A stretch of DNA of 64,000 nt, from the NCBI RefSeq assembly GCF_020852455.1, contig NZ_JADZAT010000028.1:280325-344324 (forward strand), read 5' to 3'. The translations under genes were made by a program, and so were the position numbers. Below the pieces are notes generated by a model, which saw only the letters and a list, made by a program, of their open reading frames with translations, did not search any database and had not been told where the DNA came from. Shown one piece after another: positions 34,572-43,514 of the stretch; position 1 is the stretch's first letter, and the number at the start of each line of letters is the position of its first letter. This DNA comes from Novosphingobium sp. Its GTDB lineage: Bacteria; Pseudomonadota; Alphaproteobacteria; Sphingomonadales; Sphingomonadaceae.

Positions 34572-36008
34572 ATGGCTTACGATTGCGATGTCCTGATTGT
34601 CGGCGGTGGACCCGCCGGGGTGACCTTGGCGGTGCTGCTGGCGCAGCAGGGCACGTCGGTGCTGGTCGCCGAAAAGGAAGCCGCGATCTATCCGCTGCCG
34701 CGCGCCGCGCATCTCGATCATGAAGTGATGCGGATCCTGCAGGAAGCGGGCGTCGCGGATGAGGTTGCGCGGACCAGCCGGACCACCGCCCGCTATGACT
34801 TTCTCACCGCCGACCGCCAGGTGCTGCTGCGGTTCGAAGGGTCGGACCAGATCGGCCCCGGCGGCTGGCCGGGGGCGAACATGATCCATCAGCCTTCGGT
34901 TGAGCAGGCGCTGCGTGCGCAGCTGGCCGCCCTGCCCAAGGCGCGGCTGGAATGCCGCTGGGAAATGACCGGCTTCGTCGAGGACGCCGACGGCGTGACG
35001 GCAACTCTGGCCACGCCCGCAGGCGAACGGCAGCTCCGCGCCCGCTATCTGGTCGGCGCCGATGGTGCGCGCAGCCCGGTGCGCACCGCCAGCCAGATTG
35101 CATTCGAGGACCTGGGCTTTGAAGAGCCCTGGCTGGTGGTTGACGCGCTGGTCGATGACTATTCGAAGCTGCCCGATATCAACCTGCAGATCTGCGATCC
35201 GGCCCGGCCAACCACCTGCGTCTTGATGGGCGAAGGGCGGCACCGCTGGGAATTCATGATCCTGCCGGGAGAGAGCGCCGAACAGGTCAGCCAGGATGTC
35301 TTCGTCGAAAAGCTGCTTGAGCCCTGGGGGGTCAAGGATGCGGTGCGGCTGGAGCGCAAGGCGGTCTATACCTTCCAGGCGCGGATCGCGCAGCAATGGC
35401 GCAAGGGCCGGGTGCTGCTGGCCGGCGATGCCGCGCACCAGACCCCGCCGTTTGCCGGGCAGGGCATGTGTTCGGGCCTGCGTGACGTCCACAACCTGGC
35501 CTGGAAGCTGACCGCGGTGCTGCGCGGCGCCGATGACACCCTGCTCGACACCTACCAGACCGAGCGCGGCCCCAACCTGCGCGCGACGATCGACATGGCG
35601 GTGATGATGGGCCGCACGGTCTGCATCACCGATCCCGCCGCCGCCGCCATGCGCAACGAACAGATGCTGGCCGCGCGCGCCGCCGGACATTCGCCTGATG
35701 GCAATGTGTCCTATCCGCCGATCGGCGAAGGCGCGGTGCTGCCGGGCACGCCCGCTGCGGGCAGCTATTTCCCGCAGCCGGTCGCAGCCGATGGCACCCG
35801 GCTCGACACGGTGCTGGGCTCTGGTCACTGGCTGCTGGCCCGCAGTGATCTCGACCGGGCGGACCTGGCCCCGTTCCGGGACCAGCTGGAAGGCTGGTTC
35901 GCCAAGACCGGAGTCGAGGCGGTGCTGGTCCGGCCCGACCGGCAAGTCTTCGGCAGCGGCGATCCGGACAGTCTGAAGGCAGCCTGGGCGGCCCTGGTCG
36001 GCGCCTGA
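34572..36008 (+). CDS. FAD-dependent aromatic hydroxylase, MhpA-like
   Basis: A 478-residue class A flavin monooxygenase. The N-terminal dinucleotide motif is VLIVGGGPAGVTLAVLLAQQG, the DG motif is YLVGADGARSPVRT, and the second FAD contact is VLLAGDAAHQTPPFAGQGMCSGLRDVHNLAWKL. It resembles 3-(3-hydroxyphenyl)propionate hydroxylase. It would make the catechol used by the dioxygenase at 32711, so the operon converts a monohydroxylated aromatic acid to open-chain products. The exact substrate is not fixed. Confidence 0.9.
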   Translation: MAYDCDVLIVGGGPAGVTLAVLLAQQGTSVLVAEKEAAIYPLPRAAHLDHEVMRILQEAGVADEVARTSRTTARYDFLTADRQVLLRFEGSDQIGPGGWPGANMIHQPSVEQALRAQLAALPKARLECRWEMTGFVEDADGVTATLATPAGERQLRARYLVGADGARSPVRTASQIAFEDLGFEEPWLVVDALVDDYSKLPDINLQICDPARPTTCVLMGEGRHRWEFMILPGESAEQVSQDVFVEKLLEPWGVKDAVRLERKAVYTFQARIAQQWRKGRVLLAGDAAHQTPPFAGQGMCSGLRDVHNLAWKLTAVLRGADDTLLDTYQTERGPNLRATIDMAVMMGRTVCITDPAAAAMRNEQMLAARAAGHSPDGNVSYPPIGEGAVLPGTPAAGSYFPQPVAADGTRLDTVLGSGHWLLARSDLDRADLAPFRDQLEGWFAKTGVEAVLVRPDRQVFGSGDPDSLKAAWAALVGA

Positions 36009-36136
36009 GCCGCAAGCAGGCTTTCCTACTGGCGGGCAAGCTGCCATCATTGCCGCACGGCAAAGCAGGCCGGTTTTTGATTTCGTGAACCCTGTGAACT
36101 TTGTCAGGTTCCAGCGTCCAGCAACAACGGCGTGCC

Positions 36137-37270
36137 ATGACCCAGCAACCCAAGACCACGGTGTTCGAATACATGTCGGGCCTGGCGCGCGAACTGGGCG
36201 CGATCAACCTGGGACAGGGTTTCCCCGAGATGGAGGAGCCCCCCGAACTGATCGCCGCTGCCCAGCGCGCGCTGGCGCAGCGATCGAACCAGTACCCGCC
36301 GATGCGCGGCCTGCCCGATCTGCGCGCGGCGATCCGGGGCTATTACGCGCGGACGCAAGGGCTGGATCTGGCCGATGAAAGCGTGGTGGTCACCTCAGGC
36401 GGGACCGAGGCGCTGGCCGCCAGCCTGTTCGCGCTGGTTCGCCCGGGCGACGAGGTGGTGCTGGTCCAGCCGCTTTACGATGCCTACCTGCCGCTGGTCG
36501 AATGGGCCGGCGGCACCGCCAGGTTCGTCAGCCTGACCCCGCCCGACTGGACTTTCCCGCTGGACGCGCTGGCCGCGGCGATCGGGCCCAGGACCCGGGG
36601 CATCGTGCTCAACACCCCGAACAACCCGGTCGGCACCATGCTCGATCGCGCCACGCTCGAAGCGATCGGCGCGCTGTGCGAGACGCATGACCTGTGGGTG
36701 CTGTGCGACGAGGTCTGGGAGGGCATGGTGTTCGACGGCACGCCGCACGTTTCGCCGCTGGCGATCCCGGCGCTGGCCGGGCGTTCGGTCAAGGTCGGTT
36801 CGGCCGGCAAGATCTTTTCGATGACCGGCTGGAAGGTCGGCTGGGCAGTCGCCGCACCCGAACTGGCTGCGCAGATCGCCGCGCGCCACCAGTTCCTGAC
36901 CTTCACCACCGCAACGCCGCTGCAATGGGCGGTGGCCGAAGCCTTCGCGCTCCCTGCGGCCTGGCACCGGGACCACCGTGCGCGTTATGCCAAGGCCAAG
37001 GCGCGGCTGGTCGCGGGGCTGGAGGCGGCGGGCTTTGCCGTGCTGCCCGCCAGCGGCACCTGGTTCGTGACGATCGACCTCGCCGCATCAGGCCTGCCGG
37101 CCGATGACCTGGCGGTGTCCGAGCGGCTGGTGCGCGAGGCCGGGGTCGCCTCGATCCCGGTATCGGCCTTCTATGCCGAGGCGCCCGAGCGCGGCTATCT
37201 GCGGCTGTGTTTTACCAAGCCCGATGCTGTTCTGGATGAAGCGATCGCGCGGCTGGCAAGGTTCAGATAG
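36137..37270 (+). CDS. Pyridoxal-phosphate aminotransferase class I/II
   Basis: A 377-residue fold-type I aminotransferase. INLGQGFPEMEEPPEL, YPPMRGLPDLRAAIRGYY, VTSGGTEALAA and LNTPNNPVG are present, and the PLP lysine lies in SAGKIFSMTGWKVGW. The type matches methionine- or kynurenine-aminotransferase-like enzymes (YbdL-like). The ATG at 36137 was preferred to a longer start within upstream non-coding DNA. No pathway partner is beside it. Confidence 0.9.
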   Translation: MTQQPKTTVFEYMSGLARELGAINLGQGFPEMEEPPELIAAAQRALAQRSNQYPPMRGLPDLRAAIRGYYARTQGLDLADESVVVTSGGTEALAASLFALVRPGDEVVLVQPLYDAYLPLVEWAGGTARFVSLTPPDWTFPLDALAAAIGPRTRGIVLNTPNNPVGTMLDRATLEAIGALCETHDLWVLCDEVWEGMVFDGTPHVSPLAIPALAGRSVKVGSAGKIFSMTGWKVGWAVAAPELAAQIAARHQFLTFTTATPLQWAVAEAFALPAAWHRDHRARYAKAKARLVAGLEAAGFAVLPASGTWFVTIDLAASGLPADDLAVSERLVREAGVASIPVSAFYAEAPERGYLRLCFTKPDAVLDEAIARLARFR

Positions 37271-37351
37271 GCTGTGTCAGCAGGTCTGGCACTTGCCGCC
37301 GCCGCCCTTGCGGCATGGGTCGCGTTCGATCCCGTAGTCACAATCGCGGCC

Positions 37352-38011
37352 CTAGGGCACTTCGAGCCGGTAGCCCACACCGCGGATCGTCTTGATCCGG
37401 TCATTGCCGACCTTGCGGCGCAGCCGCGCAACCTGCACTTCGACCGCATTGTCGGTCAATCCCGCGCCGTCAGCGCCCAGCGCAGCGCGAATCGCATCGC
37501 GGGTCACCACATGGTGCTGGCCCAGCATCAGCGCCTGGACCAGCCGGAATTCATTGCGGGTCAGATAAAGGCAGCGCCCATCAAGCCAGGCACAGCGCGC
37601 CTTCAAATCAAGATCGAGCCCGCCCTTGGTGATCCGGTTCGACGGCTGGCCGGAACTGCGCCGGATGATCGCCCGCAGCCGCGCGGCGACCTCTTCAGAG
37701 CGGACCGGCTTGAACACATAGTCATCGGCCCCGGCATCGAGCGCATCGACCTTGTCGCGCCAGGCGCCGCGCGGCGAGAGCACCAACAGCGGCTGGCCAA
37801 TCCCGGCATCGCGCAGCGGCTGGACCATGCTGGCCGGCGATGCATTGCCCAGTGTCTGATCGACCACCAGCGCGGCCGCACGCCCGGCGTTGACGTGCGC
37901 CAGCGCGGCTTCGAACGAGCCGACCTGTGTGATCTGGAATCCCGAACCGCCCAGCCGCTGGGCCAGCAGATCGGAAGCACCAGCCTGGTCTTCGATCAGC
38001 ATCAGATGCAT
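37352..38011 (-). CDS. OmpR-type response regulator (orphan)
   Basis: A 219-residue two-domain regulator. The receiver has LMLIEDQAG, a candidate phospho-Asp in LVVDQTLG and Lys in VFKPVRSEE. The winged-helix output domain has LTRNEFRLVQALMLGQHHVVTRDAIRAAL and VEVQVARLRRKVGNDRIKTIRGVGYRL. GGGGAG precedes the ATG at 38011; the track's start adds 54 non-homologous residues. No histidine kinase is in the window. Its place at the edge of the multiheme locus suggests it may control that locus, which is inference. Confidence 0.88.
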   Translation of the reverse strand: MHLMLIEDQAGASDLLAQRLGGSGFQITQVGSFEAALAHVNAGRAAALVVDQTLGNASPASMVQPLRDAGIGQPLLVLSPRGAWRDKVDALDAGADDYVFKPVRSEEVAARLRAIIRRSSGQPSNRITKGGLDLDLKARCAWLDGRCLYLTRNEFRLVQALMLGQHHVVTRDAIRAALGADGAGLTDNAVEVQVARLRRKVGNDRIKTIRGVGYRLEVP

Positions 38012-38090
38012 TGCGTCTCCCCAAGTGCGGCACATCAATGCCTGTACCGCCCTGTCAATCCCGCAGTAATGCCGGGAATCCGCGTAGTAG

Positions 38091-39401
38091 TCAAACGGTC
38101 CCGAACTTCGTTTCAACCTCGATCCCGATTTGGTGCAGAAATTGCGTGGGCAGCAGGCCGCCAGCGCAGACAATTACGCTGTCATTGGGCAGGCTTAGCA
38201 GGCCCTGCTCGGTTTCCAGCTCAATCGCCTCGGTCCCGATCGAGCGAACCTGGCTGCCCATCAGCGCAGTCATCGTTCCGTCAGCGATCAGCGCCGCCAC
38301 CCGGTCGCGGTTCTTGGCGCGGGCTCGCTGGAAGGCCTGGCCGCGATAGGACAGGGTTACCTGCGTACCGGGCTGATCGGCCAGCTGCGCGGCGGCTTCC
38401 AGCGCGCTGTCGCCTCCGCCCACCACCAGCACGCGCTGGCCGGCGTACTGTTCGGGATCGATCAGGCGATAGAGCACCTTGGACTGCTCTTCACCCGGCA
38501 CCCCCAGCGGGCGCGGCGTACCGCGCCGGCCGATCGCCAGCAGCACCGTCCGGGTGCGATAGCGCCCGCGCGAGGTGACCACCTCGAACAGGTCGCCGGT
38601 CCGCTCGACCTGGGTGACCTGTTCCTCGAACTGCGGCTTGAGCCCGGTCCGCGCCAGCACATCTTCCCAGAAGGCCAGCAATCGTTCCTTGCTGATCTCG
38701 CCAAACCGCACCTCGCCGATCAGTGGCAGCTTGGCCGGGGCGGTCATCACCACCTTGCCGCGCGGGAAGTGCGCGACAGTACCGCCCAGGCTCGACTGGT
38801 CGATCGTCACGAAGCGCAGGCCGGCTTCCATCGCGCCAAGGCTGGCGGCGATGCCGGCCGGACCGCAGCCGACGATCACCACGTCGAGCGCGGGATCGCC
38901 CACGGCAATCCGCCTGGCCTGCGCCGCCGCAGCGGCAATCGCCTGGCGGCCCTGCTCGATCGCGTTCTTGATCAGGCCCATCCCGCCCAGTTCGCCAGCG
39001 ATGTAAACGCCCGGCACGCTGGTTTCGAATTCGGGGCTGAGCAGCGGGATATCGACCCCCCGGGTGGCCGTGCCGAAGACCAGGGTGATGGCCTGGGTCG
39101 GACAGGCCGTAGCACAGGCCCCGTGACCCACGCACATGGTCGGTTCGATCAGCGCGGCCTTGCCGTCGATCACGCCCAGGATCTTCTTCTCGGGGCAGGC
39201 CCGAACACACGAGGCGCAGCCCAGGCACTTGGCCGGATCGATCACCGGGTGCAGCGAGTTGGGCTCCATCAAGCCGGCCTGGCGGTTGTCCTCCAGCACC
39301 TCGCGCGCCTTGGCCGAACGCCGCCTTGCCGCGAACGTCCAGACCGCCCAGATCCCGGCCAGGGGCAGGGCATAGACCAGCAGTAGCGGATCGAAAGCCA
39401 T
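38091..39401 (-). CDS. Membrane-anchored 4Fe-4S / FAD / NAD(P) oxidoreductase
   Basis: A 436-residue redox protein. One N-terminal transmembrane helix (LLLVYALPLAGIWAVWTF) comes first. A ferredoxin module follows with CLGCASCVRACP and CVGHGACATACP, the second having His in place of one Cys. A thioredoxin-reductase-like domain comes last, with FAD motif VIVGCGPAGIAASLGAMEAG and NAD(P) motif VLVVGGGDSALEAAAQLA. It could pass electrons between NAD(P)H, the quinone pool and the cytochromes encoded next door. It lies 2 bp from the CcmI-like gene, in the same operon. Confidence 0.88.
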   Translation of the reverse strand: MAFDPLLLVYALPLAGIWAVWTFAARRRSAKAREVLEDNRQAGLMEPNSLHPVIDPAKCLGCASCVRACPEKKILGVIDGKAALIEPTMCVGHGACATACPTQAITLVFGTATRGVDIPLLSPEFETSVPGVYIAGELGGMGLIKNAIEQGRQAIAAAAAQARRIAVGDPALDVVIVGCGPAGIAASLGAMEAGLRFVTIDQSSLGGTVAHFPRGKVVMTAPAKLPLIGEVRFGEISKERLLAFWEDVLARTGLKPQFEEQVTQVERTGDLFEVVTSRGRYRTRTVLLAIGRRGTPRPLGVPGEEQSKVLYRLIDPEQYAGQRVLVVGGGDSALEAAAQLADQPGTQVTLSYRGQAFQRARAKNRDRVAALIADGTMTALMGSQVRSIGTEAIELETEQGLLSLPNDSVIVCAGGLLPTQFLHQIGIEVETKFGTV

Positions 39402-39403
39402 GG

Positions 39404-40471
39404 TCAGGCGCCCGGCACTCCAACCGCCTTGGCTGCGGCATCGACCGTTGCCAGCCCGGCGGCATCCCCGGCCAGCGCCTTGCGCGCGGTGGCCAGATCC
39501 TTTGCGGCCTGGTCCTGCTGCTTCAGCACCATCCGCGAGCGCAGCAGCATGGCCCAGCCTTCGGGGTTCTTGGGGTTGGCAGCCAGCTTGCTCGCCAGCC
39601 CCGAAACCATCGAATCGACCGAAGCCTGACGCTGGTCAGCGGGCATCGCACTGGCGGCCGCCATCTGTTCAGGCGTTGGCCCGGCAACCCCGCCAGCCGG
39701 CGCGGCGGCGGCAGCAGAAGGCCCGGCAGCCTTGACCTTGAGCCGCCCGGACACGTCGATCCCCAGCTTCGCGGCCGTATCCTTGATCTGCTTTTGCACG
39801 TCAGGCTGCCACGGCGCATCGGCCGAACCGGAGTTGGCCAGCGCGATCCACTTGTCGAGCGCCTCCTTGGCCTTGCCGTTCTGGGCCAGCCACAGGCCAT
39901 CGAAATAGCGTGCCCGCGGCTCAGCCGGATCAAGCTGCAGCGCCTTGTCGAATTCCGCCTTGGCTTCGGGCGTCACCTTGCCCCCCGCAACCCCGACCAG
40001 CGCTTCGCCATAGCCGGCGCGCACGGTGGCATTGTTCGGCAGCAGCTGCAGCGCCCGCTTGTAGGGTGCCAGCGCCTGCTGCGGGCGCTGGGTCATGACA
40101 TAGGACCAGCCGAGCATCCGCCAGCCTTCGCCGTCATTGGGTTCCTTTTCAAGCCGCTGGGCCAGCCGCTGGATCATTGAATCGACATCATCGAGCTTCT
40201 GGTCGGCCCCGGCCACCGGTACGGCGGGAACGGATGATGTTTCATCCTCACCGGGCCGGAACAGCAGGATCGCTATGGCCGCAGCAACCAGTCCGCCCGC
40301 ACCAAGCAGCAACTTGCGGTTGGTTCCGGCGGCACCCGGCTCTGCCGCTGCGACAGAACTCTCGTCCGACGGCGCCGATCCACCCGGATCGCCATCGCGC
40401 GATTGCCAGACCCGCATGCCGACGATGCCAAGCGCGATTCCCGCCAAAGCGGTGAGGACATACTGCAACAT
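39404..40471 (-). CDS. CcmI/CycH-like TPR protein for cytochrome c maturation
   Basis: A 355-residue protein with a short N-terminal membrane segment (YVLTALAGIALGIVGMRVW) and a second helix (LLLGAGGLVAAAIAILLF). Two TPR-containing regions follow (QRLEKEPNDGEGWRMLGWSYVMTQRPQQAL and LDPAEPRARYFDGLWLAQNGKAKEALDKW). This is the layout of CcmI/CycH, which presents apocytochrome c to the CcmFH heme lyase. It is divergent from the cytochrome operon, whose 3' end carries ccmFGH, so the maturation set is split across the divergon. Confidence 0.8.
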   Translation of the reverse strand: MLQYVLTALAGIALGIVGMRVWQSRDGDPGGSAPSDESSVAAAEPGAAGTNRKLLLGAGGLVAAAIAILLFRPGEDETSSVPAVPVAGADQKLDDVDSMIQRLAQRLEKEPNDGEGWRMLGWSYVMTQRPQQALAPYKRALQLLPNNATVRAGYGEALVGVAGGKVTPEAKAEFDKALQLDPAEPRARYFDGLWLAQNGKAKEALDKWIALANSGSADAPWQPDVQKQIKDTAAKLGIDVSGRLKVKAAGPSAAAAAPAGGVAGPTPEQMAAASAMPADQRQASVDSMVSGLASKLAANPKNPEGWAMLLRSRMVLKQQDQAAKDLATARKALAGDAAGLATVDAAAKAVGVPGA

Positions 40472-40708
40472 TCGCGAACCGATCCCTTTCCCAGCGGCAC
40501 GCCTGCGCGCACCGCCTTGCCTTTCCCTTCCCTGACGCCGATCGGACAGGTCAAAGCTTACGCCAACCTGTCAAATCGGCCGATCAGCGCTGTCTTGCCC
40601 GCAGGCAGCGATGAAACGAGTCGGCAAAATGCCCCCCTTCGAAACCAAACGCTAAGCATGATCTGGCAATTGGCCCTGAACGCCAATCTGCAGGAATACA
40701 GACTGACA
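40472..40708. promoter_or_regulatory. Divergent intergenic region of the multiheme cytochrome locus
   Basis: 237 bp between the CcmI-like gene (minus) and the cytochrome-b-like gene (plus). It must carry promoters for both arms. Its right half is visibly less GC-rich than the coding DNA around it. I see no convincing palindrome. The response regulator at 37352 is a candidate ligand for this DNA. Confidence 0.5.
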
Positions 40709-41569
40709 ATGGCTACTAGGGCGCAAACATTCCAAGTTTCGGGTCAACGGACAGGGTTAACCGCCAGTTCGATCGAACGCATCGTATCCATGCTGGTGCT
40801 GGCCGGCGTGGTGGTGGCGATCGTTTACGGCTGGCTGCACCGTGACGAAGACTGGATCAACCCCGAACAGGGAATCGGCTACTGGCTGGGGATCCTGGGC
40901 GGCTCGATGATGCTGCTGTTGCTGGGCTATCCGCTGCGCAAGCGGGCGAAGCCGGCCAGCAAGAGCGTTGGCACGGTCGGCTTCTGGTTCCGCTTTCACA
41001 TGCTGCTGGGGCTGCTGGGGCCGCTGGCGATCCTGTACCATTCGCGGTTTTCCTGGGGCGCGCTCAACAGCGCAATGGCGCTGGGGGCGATGATTGTGGT
41101 GGCCAGCAGCGGCCTGATCGGCCGGTTCTTCTACTCACGCGTCCACCGCGGCTATTCCGGCCGCAAGCTTGAGCTGCGCGCGCTGAAGCAGGAAATGGAC
41201 GAAATGCTGGCCAAGATGGAAGCGGCCGGGATCTCGCATGAAGCAGTGCTGGCCGGGATCCAGCCGTTCGAGGATCGCGCGGTCAAGGCCGGCGGTGCCT
41301 TCTGGTCAAGCGCGGGTGCAGTGCTGACGCTGGGGGTCGAAACCCGCTTTGCCAAGCGCCGGATGCTGGCCGACCTGCCGCGCGGTGCCGACCGCCGCCT
41401 GCTGACCCTGCGCGCCTTGCTGGACGACTATTTCGAAGCGGTCCGCCGCGCTGCCGAGTTCGCATTCTATGACAGGCTGCTGCGGCTGTGGCACCTGCTG
41501 CACCTGCCGCTGTTCATCCTGCTGGTTGCCGCCGCCGTGCTGCATATCGTTGCGGTGCACATGTACTGA
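40709..41569 (+). CDS. Membrane cytochrome-b-like protein
   Basis: About 286 residues. Helices are near IVSMLVLAGVVVAIVYGW, GYWLGILGGSMMLLLLGY, FRFHMLLGLLGPLAILYHSRF, AMALGAMIVVASSGLIGRF and the C-terminal LWHLLHLPLFILLVAAAVLHIVAVHMY. Histidines in paired helices (FRFHMLLG, YHSRF, LWHLLH, LHIVAVH) are placed like b-heme ligands. A soluble helical segment separates helices 4 and 5. It is the first gene of the cytochrome operon and overlaps the next start (TGATG). An upstream ATG at 40658 is an alternative start. I infer it oxidises or reduces quinol and exchanges electrons with the periplasmic cytochromes. Confidence 0.75.
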   Translation: MATRAQTFQVSGQRTGLTASSIERIVSMLVLAGVVVAIVYGWLHRDEDWINPEQGIGYWLGILGGSMMLLLLGYPLRKRAKPASKSVGTVGFWFRFHMLLGLLGPLAILYHSRFSWGALNSAMALGAMIVVASSGLIGRFFYSRVHRGYSGRKLELRALKQEMDEMLAKMEAAGISHEAVLAGIQPFEDRAVKAGGAFWSSAGAVLTLGVETRFAKRRMLADLPRGADRRLLTLRALLDDYFEAVRRAAEFAFYDRLLRLWHLLHLPLFILLVAAAVLHIVAVHMY

Positions 41570-43338
41570 TGCGCAACTGGCGGGCGATCGTCTGGCTGCT
41601 GGTGCTATGCCTGGCGGCGCCCGTCATGGGGCAATCGATCATGGAAAAGCTGGTCACGCCAGGCCCGCTTTCCGGCGCCCATGCCAGGCTTGAGGCCAAG
41701 TGCGACAGCTGCCATTCCTCGTTCCGCAAGGAGGCGCAGAACGGGCGCTGCCTGGCCTGTCACAAGGGCGTGGCGACCGATGTTGCCACCGGGACCAAGT
41801 TCCATGGCAAGTTCAACCCGGCCCGCACCGGGGCCTGCAAGAGCTGCCATAGCGAGCACAAGGGCCGGGGCGGCCTCATTGTGCTGAACCAGCGCACCTT
41901 CAACCATGCCTTCACCGATTTCGCGCTGACCGGCGCGCATGCCCGGGCCAAGTGCACCAGCTGCCACCGCGGCAACGACTATCGCGGGCGTCCGCGCGAT
42001 TGCGCCGGGTGCCACGGGCCGTTCGATCCGCACAAGGGCCAGCTGGGCCGCAATTGCCAGAACTGCCACACCACCAGTGCCTGGAAGCCGGTTCAGGGCT
42101 TCAACCACGCCTCGACCGGGTTCGCGCTGACTGGTGCGCACCGCGCGGTGGCGTGCATGACCTGCCACGCCGGCCAGAAGTGGAAACTGCCCGAAACCTG
42201 CGTTTCGTGTCACGCCCGCGACGATGCGCATCGCGGCTCACGCGGGACCAATTGCGCCAGTTGCCACACCACGGCGAACTGGAATTCGGCCACCTTCGAT
42301 CACAGCACCACCGGGTTTCCGCTGGTCGGCCAGCATGCCACGGCGGCTTGCGCCGGCTGCCATGGTCCCGGCAATGCCAACAAGCACCCGGCGCGTGACT
42401 GCAATTCGTGCCATGCCAAGGACGATACCCACAAGGGCCAGAACGGCCCCAATTGCGCCAGTTGCCACAATCCGCGCAGCTGGACCCAGACCAGCTTCGA
42501 TCATGACACGATGACCCGCTTTGCGCTGAAGGGCGCGCACCGCCAGGCTCAGTGTCAGGCCTGCCACAAGCAGCCAGCCAAGCTGGTCAAGCCGCCGGTC
42601 ACCTGCATTGGCTGCCACACCCAGGACGATGCCCACAAGGGCGGCAACGGGCCGGACTGCGAACGCTGCCACACCGTCACCAGCTGGAAGGTGGTCAGCT
42701 TCAACCACAACACGATGACCCGTTTCCCGCTGGCCGGGAAACACGCCCAGGCCAAATGCGAAAGCTGCCACACCAAGCCGCCCAAGGAGCTGAAGCTGCA
42801 GACGCAGTGCGCCGCCTGTCATGCCAAGGACGACAAGCACCTTGGCAAGCTGGGACCGGATTGCGGCAAGTGCCACACGGCCGACGGCTGGGCGATCGGG
42901 GTCCGCTTCACCCATGACCTCACGCGCTTCCCGCTGCTGGGCAAGCATGCCCAGCTGGCCTGCACCGCCTGCCATGCCGACAAGACCTTCAGCGCCAAGG
43001 GCACCACCTGCGCCGCCTGCCATGCTGACGATCACCACAAGGGCACCCTGGGCACGCCGGCACCGTGCCAGACCTGCCACAATTCGACCGACTGGAAGGC
43101 CTGGCGCTTCAACCACGACACACAGACAAAATTCAGTCTGACCGGCAAGCACCAGGGGCTGATCTGTTCGGCCTGCCATGTCCGCGCCGGCGATCCGGCC
43201 CGGACCGGCAACCAGTGCATCGACTGCCACCGCCGCAACGATCCGCACCGCGGCGGCTTTGGCGAAGACTGCGCGCGGTGCCACACCACCAACAATTTCA
43301 GCGAGATCATCATTCGCAACGGGCGGCCCGGCGGTTGA
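41569..43338 (+). CDS. Periplasmic multiheme cytochrome c, 24 CxxCH motifs
   Basis: A 589-residue exported cytochrome with signal peptide MRNWRAIVWLLVLCLAAPVMG and 24 CxxCH motifs by manual count. Sites recur in groups of three per ~62-66 residues, with connecting segments such as FDHDTMTRFALKGAH that supply extra His for bis-His ligation. The repeated HKGQNGPNC and HKGGNGPDC segments show internal duplication. It resembles cytochrome c3/c7-like chains (class III). The start at 41569 overlaps the cytochrome-b stop. It probably carries electrons across the periplasm between the membrane cytochrome and the larger cytochrome downstream. Confidence 0.9.
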   Translation: MRNWRAIVWLLVLCLAAPVMGQSIMEKLVTPGPLSGAHARLEAKCDSCHSSFRKEAQNGRCLACHKGVATDVATGTKFHGKFNPARTGACKSCHSEHKGRGGLIVLNQRTFNHAFTDFALTGAHARAKCTSCHRGNDYRGRPRDCAGCHGPFDPHKGQLGRNCQNCHTTSAWKPVQGFNHASTGFALTGAHRAVACMTCHAGQKWKLPETCVSCHARDDAHRGSRGTNCASCHTTANWNSATFDHSTTGFPLVGQHATAACAGCHGPGNANKHPARDCNSCHAKDDTHKGQNGPNCASCHNPRSWTQTSFDHDTMTRFALKGAHRQAQCQACHKQPAKLVKPPVTCIGCHTQDDAHKGGNGPDCERCHTVTSWKVVSFNHNTMTRFPLAGKHAQAKCESCHTKPPKELKLQTQCAACHAKDDKHLGKLGPDCGKCHTADGWAIGVRFTHDLTRFPLLGKHAQLACTACHADKTFSAKGTTCAACHADDHHKGTLGTPAPCQTCHNSTDWKAWRFNHDTQTKFSLTGKHQGLICSACHVRAGDPARTGNQCIDCHRRNDPHRGGFGEDCARCHTTNNFSEIIIRNGRPGG

Positions 43339-43514
43339 TCGAAACCTGACATTAACTTTACAATCCGCAGTCCATTCCGGTGAAGCGATGGTCCAAGGCG
43401 GTCAAGGGAGCACCCCGGTATACCATTCCCTTTCCGCAGCCGTTTAGGGTTTGCGGGCAATGAGCCGACTATCGGCCACCCGGAACCGGTCCGGGAGGTG
43501 GGTTCGCAAAGTGG

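Noticed and set aside
34170-36050. 626-residue minus-strand ORF opposite the flavin hydroxylase
   Set aside because: Shadow of an operon with overlapping, motif-bearing genes.
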